Shown in pieces: positions 45,470-53,877 of a DNA stretch of 64,000 nucleotides (its first letter is position 1; each line of letters starts with the position of its first letter). Under the pieces are notes generated by a model. It saw only the letters and a list, made by a program, of their open reading frames with translations. It was not told the DNA's origin and did not search any database. This stretch comes from Acidobacteria bacterium SCN 69-37 (lineage in GTDB: Bacteria > Acidobacteriota > Vicinamibacteria > Vicinamibacterales > SCN-69-37). The stretch spans positions 21,685 to 85,684 of the forward strand of contig MEDJ01000008.1 in assembly GCA_001724025.1 (NCBI GenBank), given 5' to 3'. The position numbers and the translations under genes are program-made.

Positions 45470-47836
45470 CTATCGCCCCAGCCCGAAGAAGCCGCGGAAC
45501 CGCGAGAAGAACGAGTCGTTGCCGTGCACGTGACACGTCTCCGTGGGGACGTGGTCGGCGAGGAACGCCTCGGTCGAAACGCGCGGGCAGTTGGCCGTGG
45601 CCAGTTGGCCGGTGTCCTTGTCGATCTCGGCCCAGGTGATGCCGCCGGGGGCCTCGAACGCCTGGTTGGGCCGGCCGGCCAGGGCGCGTCGCATGAACGT
45701 GGCCCAGATCGGCACGGCCGCCTGGCCGCCCGTCAGGCCGAGTGGCTGATTGTCGTCGAAGCCGACCCAGACGGCCGTGAGCAGTTCCGGCGTCAGGCCG
45801 ATGAACCACGCGTCGCGCAGATCGTTGGTCGTGCCGGTCTTGCCCGCGGCCTCCAGGCGGAAGCCGGCCGCACGCGCGCTGGCGCCCGACCCCTCGTCGA
45901 GCACGCTGCGCATCATCTGCGTGACGAGGAACGTCGTGTCGGCGCGGGCCACGCGCCGGGCCTCGTCGCCGCGGACCTGGCGCTCGCTGTCGTTCTCGGT
46001 GACGCGCGTCAGTGCCTTCAGCGGCCGGACGACCCCGTCGTTGGCGAAAATCGTGTAGGCCTGCGCCATCTCGATCGGGGACGCTTCGAAGACGCCGAGG
46101 GCGATCGAGGGATAGGCACGCGCCGGCGTGCCCACGCGCAGGCGCGACCACAGCGCGACCACGCGGTCGTAGCCGACCTGCTCGGCCACCTTGATGGCGA
46201 CCACGTTGCGCGACGAGGCGAGTGCACGGCGCAGCGTCACGGCGCCTTCGTATTCGCCCTCGAAGTTGGCCGGCTCGTACAGGTTCTCGCCGTCCTGGAA
46301 CACCGTCGGCTCGTCGACGACGAGCGTGGCCGGGGTGAAGTCGGCGCGCCCGGCGGCCGTTTCTTCGAACGCCGTCAGATAGACGAAGGGTTTGAAGACG
46401 GATCCTGGCTGCCGGCGTGCCAGCACCACGCGGTTGTACTGCGACTGGCTGTAGGCTCGGCCGCCGACCATCGCGAGAATCTCGCCCGTGCGCGGATCCA
46501 GGGCAACGAGCGCCACCTGCGGCTGGCCCTTGCGCTTGCGGCCGGCGAGCCGCTTGTCGACCGCGGCGATGCCCTCGGCCACGGCTTCCTGCGCGAACCG
46601 CTGCAGGTGCAGGTCGAGCGTGGTGTGGATGTCCACGCGTGACCCGCGCGTGAGCAACCCCGGGAACTGCTCGGCGGCCAGTTGTCCGACGTAGTCGATG
46701 AAGTAGGGCGCCTCGTTCTCGAGCGCGCGCGCGGCGACGGTGAGCGGCAGGGCCGCGGCCTCGTCGGCCTGAGCGCTGGTAATCGCGCCGGTGTCGACCA
46801 TCGCGCGCAGGACGACGTTCCGGCGCTCCCGGGCGCGTTCGGGATTGCGGAACGGCGCGAGCCGGGACGGCGACTGGATCAGGCCCGCGAGCGTGGCCGA
46901 CTCGGCGAGCGTGAGGTTGCGGACGTCCTTGCCGAAGAAGATCCGCGCCGCTTCCGGCACGCCGTGGATGGCGAACGGCCCGCGCTGGCCCAGCACGATG
47001 TCGTTCAGGTACAGCTCGAGGATCTGTGCTTTTGTGAAGCGCGACTCGAGCACCAGCGCCATGAACTGCTCCTGCAGCTTCCGGCGCATCGTCTTCTCGG
47101 GCGTGAGGAACGTGTTCTTGACGATCTGCTGGGTGAGTGTCGAGGCGCCCTCGAGATACGGACGGTCGCCGCGCAGGTTGGTGACGATGGCGCCGATGGC
47201 GCGGATCGGATCGACCCCGGGGTGATCGAAAAAACGCCGGTCCTCGATCGCGAGCACGGCGTCGATCACGTCCTTCGGCATGTTCACCAGCGGCACGTGC
47301 CGTCGTCGTTCCCCCTGTGCGAGCGAGGCGATCAGCGGCGCCTCGAGCGCGAACCGATCCACGCGCGTGGTGCCCGTCGTGCTGATGCGCGAAACGGTCG
47401 GTGAATTCCCGGCCGAGAATTCGACGGTGAGCGCGCGTGAGGGCGCGTCCGTCGCCTCGCGGGTCACGACCGTGATTTCGCGGTCCGCGACCGTGAACTC
47501 GCCGGGCGATCCGGCCTTCACGCGCTGCGCGTAGCCGACGTCGTTGAGCCGCTGGACGAATTGCGCGGGCGTCAGGGCCTGGCCGCGTTGGACCTGGAAC
47601 GGGCGCCCGAACACGCGCGGCGCGACCTCCTGATCGCCGGCGAGCTTGCGGTCGATGAGGCGGCCGTACGTGATCCAGAGGCCGGCGATGGTGACGACGG
47701 CGATGACGAAGATGCCGGTGGCCGTCAGGGCGAGGAACCGCGAGAGCCGCGAGCCGCGGGCCACGCGAATCCTGACCCCGCGCGGTCGGCGCGCCGGTGT
47801 CGAGCGACCCTTGGATGAACGGGAGCGTGGCGCCAC
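45470..47836 (-). CDS. Class A penicillin-binding protein (bifunctional transglycosylase/transpeptidase, PBP1b-like)
   Basis: Polymerises and cross-links peptidoglycan. One transmembrane helix (FLALTATGIFVIAVVTIAGLW), a UvrB-like/UB2H-type linker, the GT51 domain (AIEDRRFFDHPGVDPIRA, GASTLTQQIVKNTFLTPEKT, RRKLQEQFMALVLE) and the transpeptidase with SxxK (GSVFKPFVY), SRN (ASSRNVVAI) and KTGTT. The C-terminus has two Cys (TANCPRV, ETCHVHG). The start is probably the GTG at 47836, with a TACACT box 11 nt upstream; the track's GTG at 47866 would overlap that box. About 788 aa. Confidence 0.93.
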   Translation of the reverse strand: MAPRSRSSKGRSTPARRPRGVRIRVARGSRLSRFLALTATGIFVIAVVTIAGLWITYGRLIDRKLAGDQEVAPRVFGRPFQVQRGQALTPAQFVQRLNDVGYAQRVKAGSPGEFTVADREITVVTREATDAPSRALTVEFSAGNSPTVSRISTTGTTRVDRFALEAPLIASLAQGERRRHVPLVNMPKDVIDAVLAIEDRRFFDHPGVDPIRAIGAIVTNLRGDRPYLEGASTLTQQIVKNTFLTPEKTMRRKLQEQFMALVLESRFTKAQILELYLNDIVLGQRGPFAIHGVPEAARIFFGKDVRNLTLAESATLAGLIQSPSRLAPFRNPERARERRNVVLRAMVDTGAITSAQADEAAALPLTVAARALENEAPYFIDYVGQLAAEQFPGLLTRGSRVDIHTTLDLHLQRFAQEAVAEGIAAVDKRLAGRKRKGQPQVALVALDPRTGEILAMVGGRAYSQSQYNRVVLARRQPGSVFKPFVYLTAFEETAAGRADFTPATLVVDEPTVFQDGENLYEPANFEGEYEGAVTLRRALASSRNVVAIKVAEQVGYDRVVALWSRLRVGTPARAYPSIALGVFEASPIEMAQAYTIFANDGVVRPLKALTRVTENDSERQVRGDEARRVARADTTFLVTQMMRSVLDEGSGASARAAGFRLEAAGKTGTTNDLRDAWFIGLTPELLTAVWVGFDDNQPLGLTGGQAAVPIWATFMRRALAGRPNQAFEAPGGITWAEIDKDTGQLATANCPRVSTEAFLADHVPTETCHVHGNDSFFSRFRGFFGLGR

Positions 47837-47866
47837 GGGTGTGCAGCAGTGTACAAGATGACCCAC

Positions 47867-48613
47867 ATGCCTGACCCGGGTCGATCCATCCGTGCGGCGG
47901 GCGTCGGGCGCTGTCGCCTGGCGGCCGCCATGGCCGCAGGGCTGGTGCTCGCGGCGTGTGCGTCACCTCCGGCCGTCCTGCGGGATCTGGAACCGGAGGC
48001 GCGCACGGTGGCACGCGTGCTGCGGACCACGGATCGCGCGGCCTTCGACGCGTTGATCGCGCGGATGGCCGCCGGCGATGTATCGGATCCGACGCAGCAG
48101 GCGATCCGGTTTCACGCGTACCTGCGAACCGGCGTGGTTCCGACCTACGTGCCGCTGGCCTCCGACGAGGCCATCCGTGCGTACGTCCGCGTCACGATGA
48201 CCGAGATCCGCGAACTGCGCGACGCCAGCTACGCCCGCTGTTTTGCCTTCCTGTTCGGCAGTCGCACTGATGAGGCCGAGTTGATTCGACTCGAGGCGAC
48301 GTTGTCGCCCGCGACGCGGACGGCGGCCTTCCGGGCGATTGCGAATCTGATGACGTCGGCGGAACCCGTACCCGTGTCCGTGGACGAGGAGGCGGTGTGG
48401 CACGTGCTCGACAACCGGATCGTGCCGGCGCTGCCGGCCTGGCTCGGGGAGCGCACGATGGTGCTGCGCGACGCGCGGGCACGCGACCTCGATCGCACGG
48501 CCGCCTGCGACGTCACGGCCGCCGTCTACGCGGCGGTCGTAGATCTACCCGGCCCGGACGGGGCCGCCGTGATGCGGTACCTGCTGGCACGCCAGATGAT
48601 GGCGGGGTTGTAG
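47867..48613 (+). CDS. Predicted lipoprotein of unknown function
   Basis: Divergent from the penicillin-binding protein gene. The signal peptide ends in a lipobox (GLVLAACASPP). The mature part is about 215 residues, mostly helical by composition, with RTTDRAAFDALIARMAAGD, YVRVTMTEIRELRDASYARCFAFLFGSR and a late AWLGERTMVLRDARARDLDRTAACD. I do not recognise a family. The first start (GTG 47849), ATG 47858 and ATG 47867 are all in frame; the last gives the best signal peptide. A link to cell-wall growth is only suggested by the neighbour. Confidence 0.7.
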   Translation: MPDPGRSIRAAGVGRCRLAAAMAAGLVLAACASPPAVLRDLEPEARTVARVLRTTDRAAFDALIARMAAGDVSDPTQQAIRFHAYLRTGVVPTYVPLASDEAIRAYVRVTMTEIRELRDASYARCFAFLFGSRTDEAELIRLEATLSPATRTAAFRAIANLMTSAEPVPVSVDEEAVWHVLDNRIVPALPAWLGERTMVLRDARARDLDRTAACDVTAAVYAAVVDLPGPDGAAVMRYLLARQMMAGL

Positions 48614-48691
48614 TGGGCTGGCCGCGCGGCGGCACGGCGGCGGGCCGCCGCGAGAAGCCTCGCTGACGACCGGGCTTCCGTGGGCGCCTGC

Positions 48692-49167
48692 TCAGGAGGC
48701 TTCTGGCTTCGAACTCGAGGGTGCTGGCTCTTTCAGCAGCCTCTTGGCAGTCCGTGGCGGTTCCCACGGGTTGAGGACGTCGACGCCGGTCGGCGCGAGA
48801 TCCGAAACGTTGCGCGTGACGACGGTCATGCCGTGAACCAGTGCTGTTGCGGCGATCAGGGCATCCCGCTCTGCGCGCGGCGTCGGCACATGAAGCCCGC
48901 GCAGCATCGCGCGACCGCCGGATCGACGGGCAGCACCTGGCCCTCGAATCGCGGCAGGATCTGATCGTCGATCCACGTGCGAAGGACTGCTCCCTGCGCG
49001 GTGTCTCGTCGTGCGATGAGCAGCGCTCCCATTTCTATTTCCAGAATCGAAATCGCAGACAGGAACGTCCTGGCTGCCGGCGTCGAGCCGGCCCATGCCG
49101 CCACGAGCGGGTTGGCCTTGTCGGGGCGTCTGAGCTCGGAGATGACCGTGGTGTCGAGCTGGAACAT
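48692..49167 (-). pseudogene. PIN-domain (VapC/FitB-like) toxin gene broken by a frameshift
   Basis: The N-terminal part (MFQLDTTVISELRRPDKANP, SAISILEIEMGALLIARR, LPVDPAVARCC) and the C-terminal part (RDALIAATALVHGMTVVTRN, VLNPWEPP) of one PIN protein lie in different frames. The switch is near 48885-48897, between AGF and the following HVPTPR; one missing base explains it. All active-site parts (D in FQLDTT, E in LEIEMG, D in RDALIAA) are present across the two frames. Either the toxin is dead or the base was lost in sequencing. The antitoxin overlaps its start (ATGA). Confidence 0.8.
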
Positions 49168-49424
49168 CAATCGAGGTCGGCCGGCTTGAACACGCCACCG
49201 CGCAGGCGGGGCGGTTCGAACTCGAAATCAGCGGTCGTTCGCTGAGCCAGTGCTTCAGCGACGGACGTCGTATCGCCGGTCAGACGTTGATAGTCCTCGA
49301 TGGACAGCAGGACATGCGCCAGCCTGCCGCGGTCGGTAATGAAGACAGGACCGCGCCTGGCGGCCTTCGTGGCCCTGCTCGTGTCCTGATTGAACTCCCG
49401 GCTCGTCAGCGTGGTAGGCGGCAC
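49167..49424 (-). CDS. Phd/YefM-family antitoxin
   Basis: 85-aa antitoxin of the broken PIN pair: TLTSREFNQDTSRATKAARRGP, then VFITDRGRLAHVLLSIEDYQRL, the typical Phd fold, and a C-terminal toxin-binding tail with FEPPRLRGGVFKPADLD. The GTG at 49424 is preferred; the track's longer start adds 80 atypical residues. A TACAAT box lies 6 nt upstream, so the mRNA would be leaderless. The stop overlaps the toxin start. Confidence 0.83.
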   Translation of the reverse strand: MPPTTLTSREFNQDTSRATKAARRGPVFITDRGRLAHVLLSIEDYQRLTGDTTSVAEALAQRTTADFEFEPPRLRGGVFKPADLD

Positions 49425-49430
49425 CGATCT

Positions 49431-49436
49431 ATTGTA
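49431..49436 (-). promoter_or_regulatory. Candidate -10 box of the minus-strand antitoxin
   Basis: TACAAT 6 nt before the GTG at 49424; a TTGAAT is found 15 nt further upstream as a possible -35. This 319-bp gap (49425-49743) otherwise holds one palindromic repeat and the ParD operator, and no gene that I can support. Confidence 0.4.
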
Positions 49437-49665
49437 AGTAAATGTGTCTACATTCAATGGCGGCGCGTCATGCGCCCGAGGTCCGAGGTTGAGACGATGG
49501 CGGACGCGCGGGAAGTGATAGACGTCAGTGACGGATGCCGGCCGGCCGAGGTGAACGGCGGCAGGAGAAGACGAGTCGCCTCGCGCTCGGGGCTCTCTCT
49601 GCGCGACCGCCGCGAATGCGTCGCGCCGGCGCGATAGGCGGCGCGACCTCCAAGGTTGAAACAAT

Positions 49666-49694
49666 GGAGCCCCGGACCTTCAGGTCCCGGGAGT
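49666..49694. repeat. Palindromic dispersed repeat upstream of the ParD gene
   Basis: GAGCCCCGGACCTTCAGGTC followed by CCGGGAGTC, a diverged copy of the family with the conserved CTTCAG loop. Confidence 0.65.
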
Positions 49695-49706
49695 CGCCGT
49701 GACAGG

Positions 49707-49736
49707 TTGCCAAAAATTGGCAAACGCGCTTAATCT
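49707..49736 (+). promoter_or_regulatory. Promoter and palindromic operator of the parD-parE pair
   Basis: Perfect palindrome TTGCCAA-AAA-TTGGCAA at 49707-49723. Its first half supplies a TTGCCA -35; a TAATCT -10 follows 18 nt later at 49731-49736, 7 nt before the ATG. A palindrome over the -35 fits autoregulation by ParD. Confidence 0.6.
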
Positions 49737-49743
49737 GCATCCC

Positions 49744-49995
49744 ATGAGCACGATGAACATCTCGTTGCCGGAACACCTGAAGGCATTCGTAGACGAGCAG
49801 GTGAATCGAGGTGCCTACGGCACCAGCAGCGAGTACGTCCGCGAGTTGATCAGGCGCGACCAGGATCGTCAGCAATTGCGTGACCTGCTGCTCGAGGGCG
49901 CTCGCTCGCCGCAGGGCGCTCCGGCCGATGCCGCGTGGTTCTCGACGCTGAGGGCGCGGGTGCGCAAAGCCGCCAATCAGGCTCGGCGGAAGTGA
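49744..49995 (+). CDS. parD: ParD/CopG-family antitoxin
   Basis: 83-aa ribbon-helix-helix antitoxin: TMNISLPEHLKAFVDEQVNR, then GAYGTSSEYVRELIRRDQDR, the classic ParD sequence, and a toxin-binding C-tail. The ATG at 49744 is supported by promoter spacing; the track's 15 extra residues are not needed. Overlaps parE by 4 nt (GTGA). Confidence 0.92.
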   Translation: MSTMNISLPEHLKAFVDEQVNRGAYGTSSEYVRELIRRDQDRQQLRDLLLEGARSPQGAPADAAWFSTLRARVRKAANQARRK

Positions 49996-50318
49996 GCGTC
50001 AAGGCCGTCCGGCCCCGTCGATCGGCGATCGATGACGTCGAACGTGCGATTGACTATTACCTCGGTGAAGGTTCGATTGACGCCGCCTCAGGGTTCGTCG
50101 ATGCGCTCGAAGGGGCGTACAGCGAGATTGGACGCCATCCTTCCATCGGCTCGCCGCGTTATGCCGTCGAACTGAATCTGCCTGAGCTTCGACACTGGGC
50201 GCTGACGAAGTCCCCCTATCTCGTGTTCTACGTCGATCGCGCCGACCACATCGATGTCTGGCGTGTGCTGCACCAGCACCGCAACATTCCTGCCTCGATG
50301 CAGGATGGCGCGGGGTAG
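49992..50318 (+). CDS. parE: ParE-family toxin
   Basis: RelE/ParE-fold toxin, 108 aa; ParE proteins poison gyrase. Features: SAIDDVERAIDYYLGEGSID, FVDALEGAYSEIGRHPSIGSP and the C-terminal HWALTKSPYLVFYVDRADHIDVWRVLHQHRNIP. GTG start overlapping the parD stop. Frame intact, so the pair looks functional. Confidence 0.9.
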   Translation: MSVKAVRPRRSAIDDVERAIDYYLGEGSIDAASGFVDALEGAYSEIGRHPSIGSPRYAVELNLPELRHWALTKSPYLVFYVDRADHIDVWRVLHQHRNIPASMQDGAG

Positions 50319-50359
50319 ACACAGACGGGGACGGGCGCACGCGCATCTCCCCGACCGGA

Positions 50360-50704
50360 TCACGCGTCGCTGCGCAGCACGGTCTGGATGATGGACGCCA
50401 TGCGTTCCCAGGCGTCTTTCTCCTTGCCGAGCTGGCGTTTGCCGGCGGGCGTGAGCGAATAGAAGCGCGCGCGGCGGTTCGTGTCGGTCGTGCCCCACGC
50501 GCCGCGCAGCAGACCGCGTTGTTCGAGCCGCATCAGCGCCGGATAGAGCGTGCCCATGTTCAGTTGGAGCGCGCCGTTCGACACCTGCTCGAGCCGCGAC
50601 GCGATGGTATAGCCGTGTGACGGCCCCAGCGTCTCGAGCGTACGCATCACCATCAGGTCGAGCGTGCCCTGGAGGACGTCGGCCTTGGTCTCTTTATTGG
50701 CCAT
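50360..50704 (-). CDS. PadR-family transcriptional regulator
   Basis: 114-aa winged-helix regulator: VLQGTLDLMVMRTLETLGPS, HGYTIASRLEQVSNGALQLN, MGTLYPALMRLEQRGLLRG and YSLTPAGKRQLGKEKDAW. The Acidobacteria-type PadR often controls an adjacent ABC permease, but none is next to it here. The ATG at 50704 fits a promoter with TTGACA and CATACT, and would give a leaderless mRNA; the track start is 12 residues longer. Confidence 0.9.
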   Translation of the reverse strand: MANKETKADVLQGTLDLMVMRTLETLGPSHGYTIASRLEQVSNGALQLNMGTLYPALMRLEQRGLLRGAWGTTDTNRRARFYSLTPAGKRQLGKEKDAWERMASIIQTVLRSDA

Positions 50705-50712
50705 GCCAATGA

Positions 50713-50740
50713 AGTATGGCGGTTTCCGGTCGGATGTCAA
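50713..50740 (-). promoter_or_regulatory. Promoter of the padR gene
   Basis: Minus strand TTGACA, 16-nt spacer, CATACT, then 8 nt to the ATG. This is the best -35/-10 pair in the window. Confidence 0.6.
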
Positions 50741-50754
50741 ACGGCCACGCGGCG

Positions 50755-50888
50755 TCCCCCGAGGTCGTGGCCTCGGGGCCTCGTAGCCCCGCCGCCCCGT
50801 CGCCTTGTAGCCGCCCCCTGGGGCTGAAGCCCCAGGGCTCCGAGAAGCCTTCTTCCAGCCTCCTCCCAGCCCGTCGCCTCCCCGCCTC
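50755..50888. repeat. Compound block: two palindromic repeats and an inverted GGGAGGC-family copy
   Basis: Left palindrome CCCCCGAGGTCGTGGCCTCG (50756-50778); a CGTAGCC/CGTCGCC-type stretch; second palindrome CCCTGGGGCTGAAGCCCCAG (about 50816-50837) with CTCCG; then GCCTTCTTCCAGCCTCCTCC and CCGTCGCCTCCCCGCCTCC, the inverse of the repeat at 57104. Fills the gap between padR and bshC. Confidence 0.8.
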
Positions 50889-52547
50889 CTACGGCACTAC
50901 CACATAGTGCGCGTCGGCCGGGAGGGGCAGGCCGTCGATCAGGCGGGTGCCGAGGTCGAGGCCGTAGCGGTTGACGAAATAGGTGAGGCTGAGGAAGCGT
51001 TCCTGCGGATGGCCCTCCGGGAACGTCAGGTTACGCGTCCGGATGAACTGGCGTCGCAGCGTCTCGTCCTTCTTCTTCGACGCCTGCAGCACCTTGCCGT
51101 GCAGGCTCGCCAACGTCTCGCGCATGCGCGTCACGGTCGTCTCGGCCGCCCCGGCCAGCGTCGCGTCGACCAGTGCGGCGGCCTCGCCAATCCGCGAAGC
51201 CTGGCCGGCAATCGCCGTCTCGAACGCGGTGAACGCAGCCTCGACTTCGGCCGGCATCTGGAGCGCGAGCAGGTGATTGAGCACGGACTCGTCCTGCGGC
51301 TGCAGCGCCTCGAGGGCGACGGGATGACGATCGAAGAACCGCAGCGCGGCCGCATCGACGAGCGTGGCGCTGGCCCGCGAGGCCACGAGGGGCCGCTCGA
51401 TGCCGAACGCGGCGTACACCGGCCCGAGTTGCGCGTGATAGGCGAGTTCAGAGGGACCAGCGATGTAGCAGACGGTGGGGAAGATGGTGTCCTGGACCAG
51501 GGGACGCAGCAGGACGTTGGGGCTGAATCGATCGGGGTGGGCGGTCATCTCGGCACGGAGGTCGTCGACCGACCACTCGTGACCGTCGACAGTCACGTGG
51601 CCGTCACGACAGCGCAGTGGCCGGCGTCCCGTCTCGTCCACCCGGAACAGGCACACCACGTCGTCGCCGGGCACGACCTGCGCTGTGTGTCCGCCGTCCG
51701 CCATGCGGGTGCCGGCCTCGCGCGCCAGCCGGGCCGTCTCGCCGGGCGTGGCCAGTTCGCGCGCGAACACGTCGGCCGTGAAACGCTTGGCCGCCGGATC
51801 CGACGCCTCGAACACGACGAGCCCCTCGGACCCGAGCAGCGCCTCGATCCAGCCGGCGCACGCAGCGGCCGGCGACTGGCCGGCACGGTAGTGCGCGCGC
51901 AGGGTGTCGAGCACGGCCGGTGTGAATTCGGTGGGCGTCAGTCGGGCGGCAAGGTCGTCGAGGACCTGATCGATGCCCGCGTCGAAGGCCAGCGCGCCCA
52001 CGGGCTGCGAGCCGGCGCCGGGCAGATCGCCGGCCGTCACCGTGACCGGGGCGTAGTCGCGATCGAGCAGGTGCGCGGCGCGAATCTCGTCCCAGTCGTG
52101 ATCGTCGGCGTCCACCCAGAAGACGGGAACGACAGGCACACCGTGACGCGCCTGGGCCGCGCGGGCGTACTGGATGGTCGTGACGGCCTTCAGCAGCGTG
52201 TAGAGCGGCCCGCCGAACACGCCGGCCTGCTGACCCGTGACCACGGCGACGGCGCCGGGCGTCGCCAGTTCGGCAGCGGCGGCGCGGGCGCGCGCGGGCG
52301 CGTGCCGACGGGCCAGTTGGGCCTGCACGACCTCGGCGATGGCCGCGTGCGGGCGCGACTGGCGAGTCACGCGATCGATCGTTGCCTGCCAGGCGGCCGG
52401 GTCGGCCGGATCGCCGGCGAAGAGCGAGGCCACAGCGGAGAAGTCGTGGGTCGTGGCCGCGACGAGCGGCCGGATCCAGGGCAGGCGGTCATACGGGATG
52501 ACGTCGCGGACGAGGCCGGACGTCAGGGTATCGGAATGGCTCGACAC
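50889..52547 (-). CDS. bshC: Putative cysteine ligase BshC (bacillithiol biosynthesis)
   Basis: Adds cysteine to glucosaminyl-malate in bacillithiol synthesis. 552 aa with the family's VVTGQQAGVFGGPLYTLLKA, VPVVPVFWVDADDHDWDEI (HxGH-like site in the Rossmann part), FSPNVLLRPLVQDTIFPTV, YIAGPSELAYHAQLGPVYAA and a C-terminal coiled coil ending YFVNRYGLDLGTRLIDGL. GTG start with a TACAGT box 6 nt upstream. BshA and BshB are not in the window. Confidence 0.92.
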   Translation of the reverse strand: MSSHSDTLTSGLVRDVIPYDRLPWIRPLVAATTHDFSAVASLFAGDPADPAAWQATIDRVTRQSRPHAAIAEVVQAQLARRHAPARARAAAAELATPGAVAVVTGQQAGVFGGPLYTLLKAVTTIQYARAAQARHGVPVVPVFWVDADDHDWDEIRAAHLLDRDYAPVTVTAGDLPGAGSQPVGALAFDAGIDQVLDDLAARLTPTEFTPAVLDTLRAHYRAGQSPAAACAGWIEALLGSEGLVVFEASDPAAKRFTADVFARELATPGETARLAREAGTRMADGGHTAQVVPGDDVVCLFRVDETGRRPLRCRDGHVTVDGHEWSVDDLRAEMTAHPDRFSPNVLLRPLVQDTIFPTVCYIAGPSELAYHAQLGPVYAAFGIERPLVASRASATLVDAAALRFFDRHPVALEALQPQDESVLNHLLALQMPAEVEAAFTAFETAIAGQASRIGEAAALVDATLAGAAETTVTRMRETLASLHGKVLQASKKKDETLRRQFIRTRNLTFPEGHPQERFLSLTYFVNRYGLDLGTRLIDGLPLPADAHYVVVP

Positions 52548-52553
52548 GGCAGC

Positions 52554-52559
52554 ACTGTA
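52554..52559 (-). promoter_or_regulatory. Candidate -10 box of bshC
   Basis: TACAGT on the minus strand, 6 nt before the GTG start, consistent with a leaderless transcript. Confidence 0.4.
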
Positions 52560-52648
52560 CTACAGCGCCTGTGACGCGCGCGTCGCCCCTGGCAGCGGCC
52601 GGCGGTACCCGGCTGCGCCGAAAGATGTAGACTCACAACGCCCACCCT

Positions 52649-52667
52649 CGGCTCCGGACCGGAGCCG
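52649..52667. promoter_or_regulatory. Short perfect palindrome upstream of carA
   Basis: CGGCTCCGG-A-CCGGAGCCG, 61 nt before the carA start in the divergent bshC-carA gap. The one-base centre makes a protein-binding site more likely than an RNA hairpin, though CGGAGCC is also the edge of the dispersed repeat, so it may be a fragment of that family. Confidence 0.4.
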
Positions 52668-52727
52668 GTCATAGCCTTCGGCTCACCCGATCAGGCACAA
52701 TACAGGGTTGACGAGCGGAGATCATTC

Positions 52728-53846
52728 TTGGACGCAGTGCTAGCGCTGGAGAACGGGACGGTGTTTCGCGGCAAGGCCGCGGGGGCCGCCGGGGAGACTG
52801 GTGGCGAGGTCGTGTTCAACACCAGCATGACCGGATATCAGGAAGTGTTGACCGATCCGTCCTACGCGGGACAGATCGTCACGATGACCGCGCCAGAAAT
52901 CGGGAACTACGGGGTCACGGCCGCCGACGTCGAGTCGCGCGGGGTCCAGGTGGCCGGGTTCATCATCCGCGAACAGTCGGCGATTGCGTCGAACTGGCGC
53001 GCCGACGGCACGCTGCGCGAGTACCTCGTGGCGCAGAACGTGGTGGCGATCTCGGACGTCGATACCCGGGCGCTGACCCGGCTGCTCCGGTCGAGCGGCG
53101 TGATGCGCGGCATCATCGCCACCGGGCGCGTCGTCCCCGAGGAGCTCGTCGAGAAGGCCCGGGCGCTGCCGAACATGGAGGGCGCGGATCTCGTCCGCAC
53201 CGTCACCTGCCAGGAACCGTTCGTCTACACGCCGCCGGCCGACGACGACTTCGGCGTCGTGCCGTCGCGGGCCGGCAAGCGACGCCTGCGCGTGGCGGCC
53301 TACGACCTCGGGATGAAATACAACATCCTGCGCCGGTTCGCCGCGCACGGCTGTGACGTCACCGTGTATCCGGCCGGAACCCCGGCGGCGACGCTCCTCG
53401 AGACGAAGCCCGACGGCGTGTTCTTCAGCAACGGCCCCGGCGACCCGGCGGTGCTCGACTACGTCATCGCCAATGCCCGCACCGTCATCGAGAGCGGCGT
53501 GCCGACGTTCGGCATCTGTCTCGGGCACCAGGTCTTCGGCCTGGCACTCGGCGCGCGGACGTACAAGCTGAAATTCGGGCACCGCGGCGGCAATCACCCG
53601 GTGAAGGAACTGCGGACGGGCAAGATCGAGATTACGTCGCAGAACCACGGGTTCGCCGTCGATCCGGCCACGCTGCCGCCCGAGATCGAGGTCACGCACC
53701 TGAACCTGTACGACGGCACGGTCGAGGGGCTCCGGCACACCAACCGCCCGGTGTTCTGCGTCCAGTACCACCCTGAAGCCGCACCGGGTCCGCACGACGC
53801 GGATTACCTGTTCGCGCAGTTCCTCGACGCGATGGAACGGCGCTGA
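52728..53846 (+). CDS. carA: Carbamoyl-phosphate synthase small subunit
   Basis: Glutaminase subunit supplying ammonia to CarB for arginine and pyrimidine synthesis. N-domain [20 protein letters not shown]; class I amidotransferase with the nucleophile Cys in [18 protein letters not shown] and His in [14 protein letters not shown]. 372 aa. TTG start, with GGAG about 9 nt upstream, in the expected [15 protein letters not shown] position. carB follows after 31 bp. Confidence 0.95.
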   Translation: MDAVLALENGTVFRGKAAGAAGETGGEVVFNTSMTGYQEVLTDPSYAGQIVTMTAPEIGNYGVTAADVESRGVQVAGFIIREQSAIASNWRADGTLREYLVAQNVVAISDVDTRALTRLLRSSGVMRGIIATGRVVPEELVEKARALPNMEGADLVRTVTCQEPFVYTPPADDDFGVVPSRAGKRRLRVAAYDLGMKYNILRRFAAHGCDVTVYPAGTPAATLLETKPDGVFFSNGPGDPAVLDYVIANARTVIESGVPTFGICLGHQVFGLALGARTYKLKFGHRGGNHPVKELRTGKIEITSQNHGFAVDPATLPPEIEVTHLNLYDGTVEGLRHTNRPVFCVQYHPEAAPGPHDADYLFAQFLDAMERR

Positions 53847-53877
53847 CGCGCCCGCCCGTCATCGTCTGTCTCCGTTC

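Noticed and set aside
45357-48014. 885-aa minus-strand ORF overlapping the penicillin-binding protein
   Set aside because: Same strand but another frame; the PBP frame at 45470-47836 has all catalytic motifs.
49287-49637. 116-aa plus-strand ORF between the antitoxin and parD
   Set aside because: Antisense to the antitoxin over its first part and lacking any recognisable sequence.
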